A stretch of DNA of 64,000 bases from a candidate division TM6 bacterium GW2011_GWF2_43_87. Its GTDB lineage: Bacteria > Babelota > Babeliae > Babelales > Babelaceae. The stretch spans positions 339,499 through 403,498 of the forward strand of contig LCGZ01000001.1 in NCBI GenBank assembly GCA_001000065.1, in the 5' to 3' direction. Below the pieces are notes generated by a model. It ran no database searches and had not been told where the DNA came from. It worked only from the letters and a program-made list of their open reading frames with translations. A program made the position numbers and the translations under genes. Below are positions 57,128-64,000 of the stretch, piece after piece (the stretch's first letter is position 1; each line of letters opens with the position of its first letter).

Positions 57128-59074
57128 ATGTCCTCATTCACACATTGGAGTATAATCCTGTTCTCTTTTTTAGGATTTACTCCAAATCTCTTTCCAATGG
57201 TAGTTCAACAACCTCTTTTGGCCATAACATTAGGAGAAGGTAGACCTACCCCCCAAGACAAATTAACGTGGTTTCTCCGAAGCCTTGTAAAACAAAACAA
57301 AAAAAATTTTATAGACCTGACATCTTCAGAACACTCGCAGCTAAAAAAGAACATTGTTGAAGCCTGCAGTTCGCCCGAAAAGATAATAGAGACAGTCGCG
57401 CCCCTTTCTTTGAAAAAACTCTTAACACTGCTTAATATACAGCCCTCTCTCCACCCGTTTGATTTTATCAACGACGCCAGCTGCCCACTCTGTTCTGCAA
57501 AATGGGAAAGCATGGAATTAATAAAATGTATGGATAGGATGAAGATCTCCAATGAAGAAAAAAAATATTTAATCAACGGCCAAAAAATAGTAATCCATTC
57601 AAACCACGCCATCTGTCTAGACTGTTTTAAAAAACTCAGAAACAGCTTTCCATCCCCTTCTCAATGTCCCGTATGCAAGAAGGAACCCCTAGGCTGCTAC
57701 GAGCTCGAATCGTTACGCGCAAAAAATTTTCACCCTATTTCGTTGGAAGTACTCTTAAGAAAACTGTTTATCGAAAAAAGTGGAGCATTCCTCGAACGAC
57801 ACAATGAAACACTTACCTTTTCCCAAGGAAAAAAATTTCTAAAAGCTGTGGAACACAGAGCTGAATACATGGATCCTGAAAATCCATCCTTTCCATCCTA
57901 TACCCTAAAATGGGAAGAAAGTGGAAGTTCTCCATGGCCATGGAGAACTCTTGTAGGGCACACGGGCAAAATTAATACCACTAAAATAGATGCTCAACAG
58001 CTTCGCGTAGTCACAGCCTCAGGCGATAAGACGATTCAACTGTGGGACCTAAATACTGGTAAATGCTTAAAAATGCTCCCGTGCCCCGAATCCACCTATA
58101 CTATTGCCATAAACACCGGGTGCACGCACATAGCCTTCGCTGGATCAGGGGCAAACAAATCAAAATTAACTCTATGGGACACCCAGCAAAACAAAACTGA
58201 AACTGTTACATTTGATGGGTCTATCACGAATATTGCGTTCTCACCAGACAGCAAGTACCTCGCTATCGTATTTTCAACCGATTCAACCCCCAAGAGCTAT
58301 CATATTTGTGTAAAAAATCTGCAAACTAAAAAAACAGTTTTTTCGATAAGAACGAATTGTTTCACCGAAAAAGCCTTATTTACTGCAGATAGTGAACATC
58401 TTATAGTTCAATCCGCGAAAATTAAATCAGAGAAAGCGCATATAAAAATAACAATATATAGCCTAAAGGACAGAACTTTCAAACGTGTTTATGTAAGACC
58501 TGGAAATTATTGTCAAAATATACAAGCCTGCGAAAACAACAGCGCTATTCTAATTACCATTGGACGCTGCCGAATCATTGGGTGGAACTGGCAAACAGAT
58601 AAAATTTTTTACAACCAATCGGTATCCAGAGAAATCAGCTCCGCAGCAGCTAATGCAGACTGTTCCCGCATAGCCGTTGCACTCGATTCTTTACAAGCAG
58701 GAGAAGATGATGCCATGGGTGCAATCTCAATAATCGACACCAAGAATAATAAAGTTGTAACGGAAATTCCGTACACAAGAACGATTAAATGGCTTACGTT
58801 TTTACCTGATGGGGATCTATTGGGAGTATCTTCAGTTGGAGGTTTCATGAATCCAGGTGCCCTTACGGCATGGATCTTTGAATATCCCCTTACATACCAA
58901 AAGTCCATGGAACAAATCGTTATTGAAGCCATTAAATTTCGGGCAAAAAAGTCCTCATCGCCACAAATGGTAATCGATAAAAATAGTATTCTAGGGCATT
59001 TTGTAGAACAACTACCTGAATACATAAAGAATAACCTGGCCAAAAGTACCAATACAAAGATAATTCTCGCTTAA
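57128..59074 (+). CDS. Secreted RING-like and WD40-repeat protein (candidate E3 ubiquitin ligase effector)
   Basis: This 648-residue protein starts with a hydrophobic signal-like stretch (SIILFSFLGFTPNLFPM). Residues 119-183 hold eight candidate zinc ligands: C119-x2-C122, H157-x2-H160, C163-x2-C166, C180-x2-C183, the number and pairing of a RING cross-brace (HH replaces the usual CH in the middle). From about residue 270 WD40 repeats follow (TLVGHTGKINTTKI; VTASGDKTIQLWDLNTG; IAFSPDSKYLAI), perhaps one 7-blade propeller. RING domains recruit E2 enzymes and WD40 binds substrates, so a host-directed ubiquitin ligase is plausible but inferred. Confidence 0.78.
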   Translation: MSSFTHWSIILFSFLGFTPNLFPMVVQQPLLAITLGEGRPTPQDKLTWFLRSLVKQNKKNFIDLTSSEHSQLKKNIVEACSSPEKIIETVAPLSLKKLLTLLNIQPSLHPFDFINDASCPLCSAKWESMELIKCMDRMKISNEEKKYLINGQKIVIHSNHAICLDCFKKLRNSFPSPSQCPVCKKEPLGCYELESLRAKNFHPISLEVLLRKLFIEKSGAFLERHNETLTFSQGKKFLKAVEHRAEYMDPENPSFPSYTLKWEESGSSPWPWRTLVGHTGKINTTKIDAQQLRVVTASGDKTIQLWDLNTGKCLKMLPCPESTYTIAINTGCTHIAFAGSGANKSKLTLWDTQQNKTETVTFDGSITNIAFSPDSKYLAIVFSTDSTPKSYHICVKNLQTKKTVFSIRTNCFTEKALFTADSEHLIVQSAKIKSEKAHIKITIYSLKDRTFKRVYVRPGNYCQNIQACENNSAILITIGRCRIIGWNWQTDKIFYNQSVSREISSAAANADCSRIAVALDSLQAGEDDAMGAISIIDTKNNKVVTEIPYTRTIKWLTFLPDGDLLGVSSVGGFMNPGALTAWIFEYPLTYQKSMEQIVIEAIKFRAKKSSSPQMVIDKNSILGHFVEQLPEYIKNNLAKSTNTKIILA

Positions 59075-59233
59075 CAGGGACTAGGTTACCATTATTCCTA
59101 TGCTTTTACTAAAACCACTAAAAAACGTAGGATCCGCAAGGTTTTTTGCAATACGCTAGCCCACGATACAGAGTATCTACCGGCCCAATTTTAGTAGACT
59201 TTACGCAAATGGTTGCACCTACCCAGGCACGCA

Positions 59234-59968
59234 TCATGCAACTACGATTGCCTGCAAAGACTGGGCAAGCTTTTTCAATATCTCAGTACTTGAGATAAAG
59301 CTAACTCCCGCATTTTCAATAAGAACCCTTGTAGCATTATCCATTTTTATGCCAGCCGGATCCGCGCCTGCGTCTAAAAGTTTTTTAATAACGTCTAAAT
59401 AGTCTTTTGATCTTTGTTGTGCAGAACCAAGCGTTAAATCCGCTTCAAACCCTATTATAGCTTTGTGCAAAGGGGTATGGCCAGCCGTATTTTTAAAATC
59501 AACCGTAGCACCCTTTTCTATAAGCCACTTAACAGCCGCAACATTCCCACCCAAGGCCGCTGCATGCAACATAGTATTACCATCACCAAGGTCTGTATCC
59601 CATAAAAGAAGACCTTTAATAATCGCATCTTCTAGCAGAGCTATAGGAGTTTCATTTTTCTTACTAACATTATTAAAGAAAGCCTTATTAATATCCGCAT
59701 TGTTTTCCAATAACCAACGTATTCCCGGATTATTTTGATTTTTTGAGGCCCACGATAATAACTCGCAGTTATCAATCAGCTCTTTCACACTTGTTTTTTC
59801 TTCAACTGCCTTAGCTGAAATAAGGTCCCCTACATTTTTATAAGCCATAAATTCTGCCGCATATGCGAGAGCTGCACAAGTATCACCCCGCACTTCGCTC
59901 ATGCCACCGAGCACCAAGAAAAGCGCCGATAATCGCGCAAATTGCGCAAAAACAGTTAAACATTTCAT
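59234..59968 (-). CDS. Secreted ankyrin-repeat protein
   Basis: The start at 59968 has AAGGAG and a signal peptide (FAQFARLSALFLVLGGMSEV); the product has 244 residues. About four ankyrin repeats cover residues 60-225 (SWASKNQNNPGIRWLLENNA; NTMLHAAALGGNVAAVKWL; GHTPLHKAIIGFEADLTLG). There is no other domain. It is likely a small exported protein-binding module. Downstream, on the same strand, 150 bases without features separate it from the RING/WD40 gene end. Confidence 0.85.
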   Translation of the reverse strand: MKCLTVFAQFARLSALFLVLGGMSEVRGDTCAALAYAAEFMAYKNVGDLISAKAVEEKTSVKELIDNCELLSWASKNQNNPGIRWLLENNADINKAFFNNVSKKNETPIALLEDAIIKGLLLWDTDLGDGNTMLHAAALGGNVAAVKWLIEKGATVDFKNTAGHTPLHKAIIGFEADLTLGSAQQRSKDYLDVIKKLLDAGADPAGIKMDNATRVLIENAGVSFISSTEILKKLAQSLQAIVVA

Positions 59969-60174
59969 ACTCCACTCCTTTAAACAAAAAGACCCGTGCA
60001 AATATCCCAGAACCTCTAATAATCTCAGTGTTAGTGTATAAAACTTTGCAATCTTGAAACAAGATTCCATTAAAATCTTGCAAAAAATGAGTTCAAAAAG
60101 CTAAAAGAGGTGCAGTGCCTCCATTGTGCACCCGCAAATCTTTTCACGTAATTCTTTCTGATAAAATCGATAAA

Positions 60175-60226
60175 AAAAAAGCCTGTAGGTACTCAGTGCA
60201 ATCACTGAGTACCTACAGGCTTTTTT
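60175..60226 (-). terminator. Very strong intrinsic terminator
   Basis: A perfect 24-base stem (60175-60198 and 60203-60226) has a 4-base loop CAAT and A6/T6 ends, so it can work on both strands. It lies 28 bases after the F-box/LRR gene stop on the minus strand. Confidence 0.95.
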
Positions 60227-60253
60227 AATACCAAAATAGGAAAACTTTCTTAC

Positions 60254-61615
60254 TTACCCTTCTTCTTCATTCAAATATCTTCTCAACTCGGCTATTGAGG
60301 CTTTACCCTTATATTCTCCTTGCAGGCCGTAAGGATTAGATCCAAAGTAGATCCGACGTATTTTAGGGCATGCATCGATGAGCTCTGTAATCCACCCTGT
60401 TGAGTCAATTCTCGTTGAATAGTAGTAGTCGCCTAGAGATAAATCCTGTAGATTCGACAGCTCTTCCCAGTTGATTTGATCAAGTACTTCATCTTTGTGT
60501 AGTTTCTCGCAATGGTCGATGGAGAGAACTTCTAAACTAGTAGAGCAACGTTTAAGAAGAGAGATAAATTGTTGCGAAGTGATATTACTCGCTTCCAGAT
60601 CGAGCGTTTTAAGCGGTATCCCTTTACCAGCCATATCACCAAACTTTCCAGAAAAGTTGCCGTCAAACTGAAAGGTTTTCAGAGGACTATTTTCAAGGAG
60701 CTTTTTAAAGGATTGTGCCAATAAAATACTGTCCTCCCCCCCTCCTATTTTAAGTGTGGTTAATTTTTTGAAGGAAGACCACCCGGAATCTTTATCTTCT
60801 GAAACATCATTTAGTTTTCGCATTCCCAATGTAGTAAGATTGGAACAAGCTGCGAGTTTTTTAATCCCAGCAGGTGAGAGGTGGGTTATCCCCTCAAGCC
60901 TCTTAAGCTTCGGATTCTTACTATAGTCTATCTTATTAAAATCAATCTTTGAGTGCCCTGCTAAAAAAGCGATAGTCTTCAGCTTGGGGCATTTGTTTAG
61001 TAGATTTTGAAATGACGTGGTAGTAACCTCCGAACTATCCCCAGCCTTTGGTAAATCAAGCTCATCAATTTTGATTTTTTTTAGATTCGGACAGCATTCA
61101 ACGATCCGATCAAGCCCATCCAATGAAACTTTGTGGCACGGTTCTAAATTCACTTTTTCCCAAAAGACGCCTGTCTGCTTGACAAAGTTGTCTGGTAAAA
61201 CAGACGCAACAAGAAAGACCCTCTGTATCTTTTTTATAAAGTTAATAAGAGCTTCCTCATTCGTATTGGCAGCTAATCGTAGCGCAGGGAAACAGATGGC
61301 AGGGCGCTTTCCAGGTTCTAAAGAATAGAAATAAGGCTGGAAATTTTTTGAGACTAACCGAAGATTAAGCCAGTCTTCTGCATAAAGAAACTTTGTAATC
61401 AATGTCCAACAGTCCGGTGGCAGTAGGAATAAAAACTCTCCACATTTCTTTGGTTCTTCCTTTTTTAAAAGAATTCGTTTTTTATTCGATTTTTCTTTAG
61501 AGTCACTGTCAAATGCGCTATCAAACTTTCTTTTTTCACCATTCTCTTGCTTGTTAGTTGCAAATACCATTCCTGGAAGAATAAGCAATACCAGAACGCA
61601 GCTTTTAATTTTCAT
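60254..61615 (-). CDS. Secreted F-box and leucine-rich-repeat protein
   Basis: This 453-residue protein has AAGGA before the ATG and a signal peptide (SCVLVLLILPGMVFA). After a lysine-rich linker, residues 63-97 match an F-box (LLPPDCWTLITKFLYAEDWL then LNLRLVSKNF). About ten leucine-rich repeats follow (CPNLKKIKIDELDLP; TTLGMRKLNDVSED; LKTLDLEASNITSQQF; TSLEVLSIDHCEKLHKDEV). F-box proteins dock to host Skp1/cullin ubiquitin ligases and LRRs select the substrate; Legionella and Dependentiae use such effectors. The host target is unknown. Confidence 0.85.
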   Translation of the reverse strand: MKIKSCVLVLLILPGMVFATNKQENGEKRKFDSAFDSDSKEKSNKKRILLKKEEPKKCGEFLFLLPPDCWTLITKFLYAEDWLNLRLVSKNFQPYFYSLEPGKRPAICFPALRLAANTNEEALINFIKKIQRVFLVASVLPDNFVKQTGVFWEKVNLEPCHKVSLDGLDRIVECCPNLKKIKIDELDLPKAGDSSEVTTTSFQNLLNKCPKLKTIAFLAGHSKIDFNKIDYSKNPKLKRLEGITHLSPAGIKKLAACSNLTTLGMRKLNDVSEDKDSGWSSFKKLTTLKIGGGEDSILLAQSFKKLLENSPLKTFQFDGNFSGKFGDMAGKGIPLKTLDLEASNITSQQFISLLKRCSTSLEVLSIDHCEKLHKDEVLDQINWEELSNLQDLSLGDYYYSTRIDSTGWITELIDACPKIRRIYFGSNPYGLQGEYKGKASIAELRRYLNEEEG

Positions 61616-61785
61616 AGAAGTCCTTAATTATTTTTTAATTTTACACTAGATAAATACTATAAATCTACGTTAATTAATTTTTTCATATGTGTCAAGAAAA
61701 AAGCCTTAATCAAAGGTGAAGCGTAATAGTCAAACCTACCCGTTGGATATATCGCATCTACACAAAATTTAAATTCAACATCAAC

Positions 61786-61992
61786 TTGGATTGCCCACTT
61801 AATCTTGCAAAATTCGATTGGGGGCAACTTTCAAATCTTCGTGAGCTTGATTGTAGGAATACCACTGTTACAGAAAATACTCTTAGTACGATTGTAGAAA
61901 AGTGCAAATACATTCAAGTGCTTAATTTGTATGGTTGTACGCACCTTCCAACGCATATGCAAAGGCGTCTCTCTCGCCATGGATTTAAATGA
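61786..61992 (+). pseudogene. Orphan LRR fragment
   Basis: This frame of about 68 codons reads WGQLSNLRELDCRNTTVTEN and STIVEKCKYIQVLNLYGCTH, two to three leucine-rich repeats like those at the end of the neighbouring F-box/LRR protein (INWEELSNLQDLSLGD). It begins with TTG, has no ribosome site, signal peptide or F-box, and is the opposite strand. It is best read as the 3' remnant of a lost LRR gene. The rest of 61616-62003 holds nothing recognised. Confidence 0.7.
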
Positions 61993-62003
61993 ATTTAGAG
62001 ATA

Positions 62004-62753
62004 TTATACAGCATAGCCCTTCGCAAGCATTTCTAGCCCCTTGGTAAAATGAAATCCATCATACGCAATACCGGCCCGCTCGGCCATTGCACCAACAGCT
62101 TGAAGATTTTCTCGTGTGTCATCAACAAAATAGATATGTTGCGGATGATAGCCACTCTTATCCAGCAACGCCTTCAGCGCCTTGCCCTTGTCCTGATTAC
62201 CTACAAACAAAACCCCACGCTCATACTGCACATCAGAGCCTATCTCAGAGAAACAATATCCCTGCATCCACAGATCTTCTCTCACGTAAGCTGCAAGCCC
62301 CACATCATCTAGCTGACGAAACGTTGCTTCCACCAAGGTAGAAATAGGACTACGCGCCGTTAACAGAAGAAACCGCACCCCCTTTTGCGAAAGAGTTCTC
62401 CAGACTGCCGGAATCGCACCGTCCGTTAATATGACCGGTGCTGACAAACAGATATCCGCAAAATACTGAATTTGAATTCTAATAGCCTCTGAGGGAGATT
62501 TTCCAGCAGCAATATTCCGGTTAAAACCATCAGAAAAGAAATGCGATGTTACCCGCTCATCACAAATAAGCAACAGTGTGTAGTCTATATCAAAAACAAC
62601 CAGCTCTTCCCCGCTACCCTGGACAACGGATAATAGATCCTCAAAATTATCCAACCTATGAATTGTGGATGTGCGAATTGAAGGAAAAGAAAAACTAACA
62701 AAAAAAATAGATACAAAAAATAAGGTCCACGCCTGTGCAGATACAATACGCAT
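62004..62753 (-). CDS. Exported HAD-superfamily phosphatase (DUF2608-like)
   Basis: This 249-residue protein has AAGGGA before the ATG and a signal peptide (AWTLFFVSIFFVSFSF). HAD motifs appear in order: motif I VVFDIDYTLLL (DxDxT), motif II LLLTARSP, motif III Lys in DKGKALKALL, motif IV YFVDDTRENL. The layout fits the DUF2608 family found in intracellular bacteria. It should hydrolyse a phosphoester outside the cytoplasm; the substrate is unknown. Confidence 0.87.
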   Translation of the reverse strand: MRIVSAQAWTLFFVSIFFVSFSFPSIRTSTIHRLDNFEDLLSVVQGSGEELVVFDIDYTLLLICDERVTSHFFSDGFNRNIAAGKSPSEAIRIQIQYFADICLSAPVILTDGAIPAVWRTLSQKGVRFLLLTARSPISTLVEATFRQLDDVGLAAYVREDLWMQGYCFSEIGSDVQYERGVLFVGNQDKGKALKALLDKSGYHPQHIYFVDDTRENLQAVGAMAERAGIAYDGFHFTKGLEMLAKGYAV

Positions 62754-63114
62754 AAATCCCTTCTATCAAAACAGATCACAGAACACCAAACTGTCTCAAA
62801 AATACCATAAATTGCGGTCTCTTACACTGGATCGTTATCTAGTAATCATTAGAATTATTTCGAAACGCACTCCCCCTTGGGCTCCCTGCGTATACCCGCT
62901 CTTCCTGAGGGTTATGTCGGAGAAGCGACACAATGTATCGAAGGATTTGGGCAAATATTTTTTAGAACCCCCACCATATTCACTCAACCATAAGGTCCAT
63001 AATTCTTTAAGTGGTTTAACTAAACGCATACCAAAACTAGCATTTAGTTAAACCAAATGCTATATTAAACTAGCACTTGGTTAGAAATTTATCTACAAAA
63101 AGGAAGGATTTGGT
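62754..63114. other. 361-base intergenic region
   Basis: Only short frames without support are present (for example a 64-codon minus-strand frame at 62835-63029 with no recognised similarity). The right end holds the inverted repeat at 63013-63054 in front of the ATPase gene. Confidence 0.5.
63013..63084 (+). promoter_or_regulatory. Operator-like inverted and direct repeats before the DUF4143 ATPase
   Basis: GGTTTAACTAAA (63013-63024) and TTTAGTTAAACC (63043-63054) form a perfect 12-base inverted repeat with 18 bases between. The second arm lies in AAACTAGCATTTAGTTA (63033 on), which is repeated with two changes as AAACTAGCACTTGGTTA from 63067. A dimeric regulator could bind here. The regulator is unknown. 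Confidence 0.6.
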
Positions 63115-64000
63115 ATGATTATAAGCCGCCCATTTTGGGATCAACTACTTAATGACGCCTGGGAAAAACGCACGGTTATTTGGTTAATGGGTGTGCGACG
63201 TGTTGGGAAAACCAGTTTATGCAAAAGTCTTTCCACTATTGAATATTTTGACTGTGAATTACCGAGCATTCGATTGCAATTGCAGGACCCGGAAGCATTC
63301 CTAGAGAGCAAACGCGGTAAAAAAATTGTGCTTGATGAAATTCATCGACTTGAAAACCCTTCAGAACTTTTAAAAATTGCCGCAGACCATTACCGTGACG
63401 TTCGTATTATTGCAACGGGCTCTTCGACACTAGGAGCAAGTAAAAAATTTAGAGACACTCTCACCGGCCGCAAGATAGAAATATGGCTTACCCCTCTCCT
63501 TATCGAAGAAATGGCTTTGTTTAAAAATAATGATATACGTCATCGCTTTTTGTTTGGCGGATTACCATCATTTTTTGCCGAAACAACTTTCCCACAAAAG
63601 TTCTTTCAAGAATGGATTGATGCTTATTGGGCTAAGGATATACAAGACATTTTTAGCGTAGGCAAACGAAATGCTTTCCAAAAATTTGCGGAGCTATTAC
63701 TAGCCAATAGCAGCGGATTATTCGAAGCAACACATTATGCCTTACTATGCGAGGTAAACAGAAGCACCATAGATAACTACCTCAACGTTCTCGAAGAGAC
63801 ATTTGTCGTTCACGTCATTCGGCCCTATTCATCGCATAAACCAAGTGAAATCGTTAAAGCGCCCAAAGTTTATGGCTTTGACACAGGGATTATCAATCAC
63901 ATCAAAGGCCGCACAATATTACGTGAAGATGATCTTGGTTTTATGTGGGAGCACTGCGTACTTAATCAATTACATGCTCATTTGCAAACCCGTTCAATCA
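63115..64000 (+). CDS. AAA-type ATPase with DUF4143 domain, 3' part outside the window
   Basis: From ATG 63115, preceded by AAGGAAGG, 295 residues are visible. Walker A is MGVRRVGKTSLCK at about residue 25, Walker B IVLDEIHRLE, followed by IIATGSSTLGASKKF and FGGLPSFFAE. The DUF4143 region begins VNRSTIDNYLNVLEETFVV and KAPKVYGFDTGI. It belongs to the same broad family as the gene at 30617 but is clearly diverged from it, so not a recent copy. The C-terminal nuclease-like part is cut by the window edge. Confidence 0.88.
   Translation, partial: MIISRPFWDQLLNDAWEKRTVIWLMGVRRVGKTSLCKSLSTIEYFDCELPSIRLQLQDPEAFLESKRGKKIVLDEIHRLENPSELLKIAADHYRDVRIIATGSSTLGASKKFRDTLTGRKIEIWLTPLLIEEMALFKNNDIRHRFLFGGLPSFFAETTFPQKFFQEWIDAYWAKDIQDIFSVGKRNAFQKFAELLLANSSGLFEATHYALLCEVNRSTIDNYLNVLEETFVVHVIRPYSSHKPSEIVKAPKVYGFDTGIINHIKGRTILREDDLGFMWEHCVLNQLHAHLQTRSI

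Noticed and set aside
62835..63029. 64-codon minus-strand frame before the DUF4143 ATPase gene
   Set aside because: No ribosome site, no recognised similarity and no signal peptide; possibly a relic but not supportable.

Overview
The window looks like a chromosomal segment of an AT-rich, Gram-negative-type bacterium that lives inside, or closely with, eukaryotic cells. The envelope signs are lipoprotein signal peptides, Sec signal peptides and a candidate outer-membrane barrel. The host signs are at least eleven ankyrin-repeat genes or gene remnants, most with a cleavable signal peptide, plus a secreted F-box/LRR protein and a secreted RING-like/WD40 protein. This mix, together with a DUF2608-type HAD phosphatase and DUF4143 ATPases, fits Candidatus Dependentiae (TM6/Babeliae) best. 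That assignment is inference; a Legionella-, Chlamydia- or Rickettsia-like endosymbiont is not excluded. The standard genetic code is used.

Layout. 0-4.4 kb is housekeeping: a partial OPT-type transporter, groES-groEL with a readable promoter, an FKBP lipoprotein and ribulose-phosphate epimerase. 4.4-7.9 kb holds two secreted ankyrin proteins and a secreted HD-domain protein, with a perfect 61-bp direct repeat flanking two of these genes. 8-12 kb is tRNA-Arg(TCT) with its own promoter and a partial ATP synthase operon (dNK kinase, c, b', b, delta, alpha) that stops without gamma, beta, epsilon or a. 12-24 kb mixes a barrel candidate, a secreted EEP-family enzyme, ankyrin genes (one pair fused head-to-head with both 5' ends lost), an EamA transporter and a low-complexity secreted protein. 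24.5-32.4 kb has recD2, alkD, a DUF4143 ATPase and a segmental duplication carrying a secreted family with the motif KRTFSQFS. 32.5-41 kb has an ankyrin protein, a VanX-like dipeptidase, a CYTH protein, a PadR regulator with a clear operator and its membrane partner, a dead peptidase S51 gene, a HEPN/MNT module, an antitoxin remnant, a macro-domain-like lipoprotein and a DUF5674 pair. 41-64 kb is dominated by large secreted proteins (ankyrin, a 1392-residue protein with a clan-CD-like His/Cys pair, RING/WD40, F-box/LRR), with UvrC, a Nudix hydrolase and a second DUF4143 ATPase.

How the genes may work together. The cytoplasmic core is ordinary (chaperonin, ATP synthase part, repair). Most of the rest appears to be exported: ankyrin, WD40, F-box and RING-like modules that in other intracellular bacteria bind host proteins or enter the host ubiquitin pathway, plus exported hydrolases (HD, EEP, HAD) that could process host nucleotides or phosphoesters. 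The accessory part is in flux, with shards of the beta-helix gene, an LRR gene, an S51 peptidase and an antitoxin lying between intact genes. No CRISPR array, insertion sequence or rRNA gene was seen.
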